A DNA stretch of 64,000 nt from Acidimicrobiales bacterium (GTDB taxonomy: Bacteria > Actinomycetota > Acidimicrobiia > Acidimicrobiales > RAAP-2): positions 49,752 to 113,751 of the forward strand of contig JANXWA010000013.1 in the NCBI GenBank assembly GCA_025351385.1. Reading direction: 5' to 3'. The notes beneath the pieces are model-generated. The model was not told where the DNA came from. It made no database searches and was given only the letters and a program-made list of their open reading frames with translations. How positions within the stretch are numbered: the stretch's first letter is position 1; each line of letters opens with the position of its first letter. This document shows, piece after piece, positions 62,079 through 64,000 of this stretch. A program made the position numbers and the translations under genes.

Positions 62079-64000
62079 GTGCTGCACCCGTCTGCCTTTC
62101 GATAGCGACGTCGATGAGCTTTTCGATGGAATCGGCCAACGCGCCCACCGTCGGCTCACGCAGCATCCCACTGTGCGTCCCAGCCACCACTCGGTGCTCA
62201 ATCCCGCCGACCTCGAGTCCGTACCATCGAGAGAACTGCATCCGTTGGTGATCGACCGCCTCGTCCGACGCGTGTACGAGCACGACCGAGGCGCGCAGCG
62301 GGCCGGCGCGGTAGCGGGCGGCGTTCTCGTGGGCGACCCGGAGCACGTCGTCGCGGCGACGCTCGGCGAGTGAGGCGACCGATCCTCGAGTGGCGAAATT
62401 GAGCCAGCCCATGGACAGGTCGAAGAGCGTGGGTCGCTGAGCCGGCTTGCGCGTCCGATGGAGTTGGCGAGCGCTGCGGATCTCCGGTGTCGGCGGCGCA
62501 AGGAACGTCGTTTGAAGACCCATCTCCTCGGGGCCACTGACCCAGGCCCAATGGAACAGCCCCTTGTGACCGGGAGACTCGGCATCCTCGAGCGGATACG
62601 CTCGGCGGACGTCGTCGCGTGCCAAGTACGCCGCGTAGACGTAGCGATTGATCGCGGTCCCATCGTGCTCCGTCACCGTTTCGCCCAACCACGTGACGAA
62701 TCGGTCGGCGTCCGCGCGATCAACAAAGACGTCGCCCAATGCGACTCCGTCAACGGCCCCACGAAGTCGCGCCTCGTGCATGACCAGGTCGTACTCGACG
62801 CCATTGGCCAAACGACGGGTCTGCCAGAGCGGGCCACCCGAGTCGATCGATACGAGGAGGGCCACATCCTCCCGCTCGGACTCAATGCGCCGAGCCATCT
62901 CGTAGGCGACGAGGGAGCCAAAACAGCGGCCGCACAAAAGGTAGGGACCACGAGGCTGAATCCGTCGGACCTCACGGACATAGTGTCGAGCCATCGACTC
63001 GACACTTCGGTGCAGTGGCGCAGAGCTGTCCAGACCGAAGGGCTGCAACACGTAGAACGGCTGGTCGGGACCGAGGCGTCGCGCGAGCGGACCGAATCCC
63101 ACGACGTTGCCGTCACCCGCCGTCACCGCGAACAGTGGTGGGCGCCCACCCGTCGTCGTGAGCGGGACCAGCGATCCAATGGACGCGTCCCAGCCATCGG
63201 ATCGCAAGAGCTCGGCCATCTTGGCCACCGTCGGAGCCTCGAAGATCGCCGCGAGTCGCACGCGGGCTCCGGTGGAGCGCTCAATCGCGGCCAGCAACTC
63301 GACCGCCAGTAGTGAGTGTCCGCCCAAGTCGAAGAAGTCGTCATCGAGGCCGATGTCACGAATACCCATCACCTCTTGGAAGATCGATACGAGCGTGTTC
63401 TCAAGTCGGCTGGCGCCGCTGATCGAGCGGGCCGCTATCGCCCCCCTCGAATCCCCGGTCCCATCCGGGTCGTCGAAGAACCACGTCGAGTGGGGGGCGG
63501 GCAATCGGTCCAGGTCGACCTTGCCGTTGGCCCGCAGAGGGATCTGATCCAGCCAGACGAAGAAGTCGGGCACCATGTAGCGCGGCAGCGACGCGTGCAG
63601 GTAACCGCTCAGATCGCCGTCACTGGGTGTCGTGACCGATGAATTGACGTTGGCACCTAGGTCGGCGGTGACCAGTGGTGCCGCACGAACCAGATACGCA
63701 ACCAACTGTTTGTCGTCGCGGCGGTTCTGGACCGGTTGGACGTAGGCCTGGGCCACCAGCGGATGGTCCATCAACGCGGCCTCCGCCTCGGCCGGCTCGA
63801 CCCGAAATCCGCGGATCTTGACCTGACGATCGGAGCGACCCAGAAATTCGATGAGACCTGCTGTGCTGCGCCGAACCAGATCACCCGTTCGGTACAACCG
63901 GTCGCCTAACCGTCCACCAAAGGGATTCTCCACGAATCGCTCGGCCGTCAGATCCGGCCGACCGAGGTAGCCGAGGGCAACGCCGTCGCCCCCGATCCAC
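62068..64000 (-). CDS. NRPS C-terminal part: adenylation, carrier and thioesterase domains (start beyond right edge)
   Basis: The gene enters from the right edge, so only its end is seen. In order I see the end of an adenylation domain (GYLGRPDLTAERF, LYRTGDLVR, QVKIRGFRVEPAEAEAAL, LRANGKVDLDRLP), a carrier domain with the Ppant serine in FFDLGGHSLLAVELL, and a type I thioesterase. In the thioesterase the nucleophile elbow is CGRCFGSLVAYEMA, so Cys replaces Ser in GxSxG; the catalytic His is likely in VVAGTHSGMLREP. The substrate cannot be read because the adenylation core lies outside. The PPTase overlaps the end of this gene. Confidence 0.93.
   Translation of the reverse strand, partial: WIGGDGVALGYLGRPDLTAERFVENPFGGRLGDRLYRTGDLVRRSTAGLIEFLGRSDRQVKIRGFRVEPAEAEAALMDHPLVAQAYVQPVQNRRDDKQLVAYLVRAAPLVTADLGANVNSSVTTPSDGDLSGYLHASLPRYMVPDFFVWLDQIPLRANGKVDLDRLPAPHSTWFFDDPDGTGDSRGAIAARSISGASRLENTLVSIFQEVMGIRDIGLDDDFFDLGGHSLLAVELLAAIERSTGARVRLAAIFEAPTVAKMAELLRSDGWDASIGSLVPLTTTGGRPPLFAVTAGDGNVVGFGPLARRLGPDQPFYVLQPFGLDSSAPLHRSVESMARHYVREVRRIQPRGPYLLCGRCFGSLVAYEMARRIESEREDVALLVSIDSGGPLWQTRRLANGVEYDLVMHEARLRGAVDGVALGDVFVDRADADRFVTWLGETVTEHDGTAINRYVYAAYLARDDVRRAYPLEDAESPGHKGLFHWAWVSGPEEMGLQTTFLAPPTPEIRSARQLHRTRKPAQRPTLFDLSMGWLNFATRGSVASLAERRRDDVLRVAHENAARYRAGPLRASVVLVHASDEAVDHQRMQFSRWYGLEVGGIEHRVVAGTHSGMLREPTVGALADSIEKLIDVAIERQTGAARVD

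Overview
The window is about 64 kb of a very GC-rich, densely packed bacterial chromosome. It reads as mostly core genome from an actinobacterium. Supporting traits are a Pup-proteasome ATPase (ARC/Mpa) beside TrmI and a small ferredoxin, a fused FO synthase FbiC for coenzyme F420, an actinobacterial holin-like membrane protein, and long translationally coupled operons. I infer a relative of class Acidimicrobiia, but that class-level placement comes from gene content only and was not tested by alignment.

Layout. 0-4 kb: ARC ATPase (cut by the left edge), ferredoxin, then TrmI behind three small coupled membrane-protein genes, and a hotdog thioesterase. 3.8-11.5 kb: transketolase, transaldolase, phosphoglucose isomerase, FbiC and a LOG-family protein. 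11.5-20.8 kb: acyl-CoA synthetase, glutamate synthase (gltB, gltD), thiO-thiS and tRNA-Pro. 20.8-29 kb: Rieske oxygenase, a secreted Ig-repeat/OmpA-like protein, a DAO-type oxidoreductase with a long 5' leader, a SIMPL protein and acetyl-CoA synthetase. 29.5-34 kb: trpCFBA with trpD divergent. 34-40.5 kb: gamma-carbonic-anhydrase-like protein, Der, a DUF512 radical SAM protein, IspH, an HD protein, a glycosyltransferase and PlsC. 40.5-53.2 kb: cmk, aroA, tyrA, aroH, rluB, scpB, scpA, trpS, M50 protease, xerD, NUDIX, pyrG, recN, nadK. 53.3-64 kb is more accessory: phosphoribosyltransferase, unknown proteins, HNH protein, PAS-GGDEF-EAL protein, EamA exporter, PPTase, and the C-terminal end of an NRPS with a terminal thioesterase (cut by the right edge).

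How the genes work together. tkt-tal-pgi handle pentose/hexose phosphates. aroA, tyrA, aroH and the trp genes cover chorismate to Tyr/Phe/Trp. scpAB, xerD and recN serve chromosome maintenance. The PPTase overlaps the NRPS gene and probably activates its carrier domain.

The strongest unexpected signal is transcriptional. At least 14 transcription-unit starts have a TAnnnT -10 hexamer exactly 6 nt before the start codon (three more at 7 nt), which implies widespread leaderless mRNAs. The same rule reveals a 10-codon leader ORF whose stop overlaps the trpD start codon. Other leads are an A11 tract at a frame boundary, a Rieske gene that reads antisense through tRNA-Pro, tal and pgi in one frame separated by a single stop, a perfect 17-bp hairpin at a gene end, and a Cys in place of Ser in the NRPS thioesterase. 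I found no CRISPR array, insertion sequence, rRNA or prophage.
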